Assembly (NCBI GenBank): GCA_009617715.1
Contig: VTFK01000006.1
Location: 124,001 to 188,000, forward strand
Source of the DNA: Plectrocnemia conspersa
Taxonomy: Eukaryota; Arthropoda; Insecta; Trichoptera; Polycentropodidae
Direction: 5' to 3'
Length of the DNA stretch: 64,000 bases
Part shown: piece by piece, positions 63,550 through 64,000 of the stretch
How the letters are laid out: each line of letters opens with the position of its first letter
How positions within the stretch are numbered: the stretch's first letter is position 1
Made by a program: the position numbers and the translations under genes
The notes under the pieces: model-generated
Databases searched by the model: none
Told to the model about the DNA's origin: nothing
What the model saw: only the letters and a program-made list of their open reading frames with translations

Positions 63550-64000
63550 GTAAGTATGCCATAAAAAAATAAACCGCACTCGAAAGCGAAATTACTTCAT
63601 TTAAATATTGAGCAATATTTCATTAATTATGCGCCGGCGCCGGTCAGAAATATTGCGCAATATTTAAACGTCAATTTATCGATGTTTATTTATGTCGTTC
63701 GATATTTTCACTAGTGAAAAACTAAACATAACCTCAAATTTTATTCGGGGTGACCAGACGTTCCGGGAAAATGGGACAAGCGTCTTATTGATTTTTTACA
63801 TTATGATTAACTTAATATTGTCGTAATTTTTCATTTCAAGAACATGCTAACTGACATGAGCGTATTATGGTAGGAATAATTATTTAAATGAATATGTTAT
63901 ATTATGTATTTTCATTTATAAAATAGATTATTTTATTTTTGATAAGATAACTGTAGTTTATTTTTTAAATATTTCAATGCTTTGTAAAAGCGTTTTAACC
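63550..64000. other. Presumed first intron of the unseen gene
   Basis: AT-rich, with a palindromic GCGCCGGCGCC near 63632, a TTTTCACTAGTGAAAA remnant of the MITE family seen at 2540 and 7889 (near 63706), and a GGTGACCAGACGTTCC segment near 63750 typical of hAT-like ends. No gene. Confidence 0.35.

Overview
This is an insect nuclear genome segment. Genes are intron-rich with GT-AG splice sites, exons are moderately GC-rich, and introns and spacers are strongly AT-rich. Tc1/mariner, piggyBac, MITE and LTR-like debris is scattered through the non-coding DNA. The order cannot be fixed from the sequence alone. There is no bacterial, CRISPR or operon-like content.

Layout, left to right. (1) 1-614, minus: 5' part of a small secreted protein gene that runs off the window. 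(2) 1393-7434, minus: complete protein kinase D, 14 coding exons, 822 aa. (3) 7435-10705: spacer with MITEs and a dead Tc1-like transposase. (4) 10706-12624, plus: secreted carboxylesterase-like protein, 3 exons, 590 aa, with an unusual nucleophile elbow. (5) 12625-17086: spacer with GC-rich islands and LTR-like sequence. (6) 17087-17959, plus: intronless FKBP-like/TPR co-chaperone. (7) 21333-25010, minus: complete atlastin, 10 coding exons, 527 aa. (8) 25011-30342: spacer with MITE and LTR-like segments. (9) 30343-31680, plus: PDCL3/VIAF phosducin-like protein, 5 exons, 230 aa, beginning with a 6-nt coding exon. (10) 31818-43480, minus: Integrator subunit 1, 29 exons, about 1,971 aa, with one apparent single-base frameshift; its introns hold a piggyBac relic, a mariner relic and a foldback element. 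(11) 46175-48083, plus: a 14-finger C2H2 zinc-finger gene. (12) 49545-51305, minus: intronless 586-aa Lys/Asn-rich protein with Cys clusters at both ends, not recognised. (13) 53793-62373, plus: bifunctional glutamyl-prolyl-tRNA synthetase, 27 exons, about 1,640 aa, five WHEP repeats, one apparent single-base frameshift. (14) 63490-63549: likely promoter and non-coding first exon of a further plus-strand gene.

The genes are unrelated housekeeping and lineage-specific genes, not a pathway. Exon chains were assembled by hand from splice signals, reading phase and recognisable family motifs; phases agree across every junction except at the two frameshifts. I did not find a convincing novel system. 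The items most worth checking are the two homopolymer frameshifts in essential genes, the altered catalytic elbow of the esterase, a nearly intact-ended piggyBac-derived element, a two-copy foldback element with arrays of TGGTCAGAAT motifs, and the unidentified Cys-ended protein.
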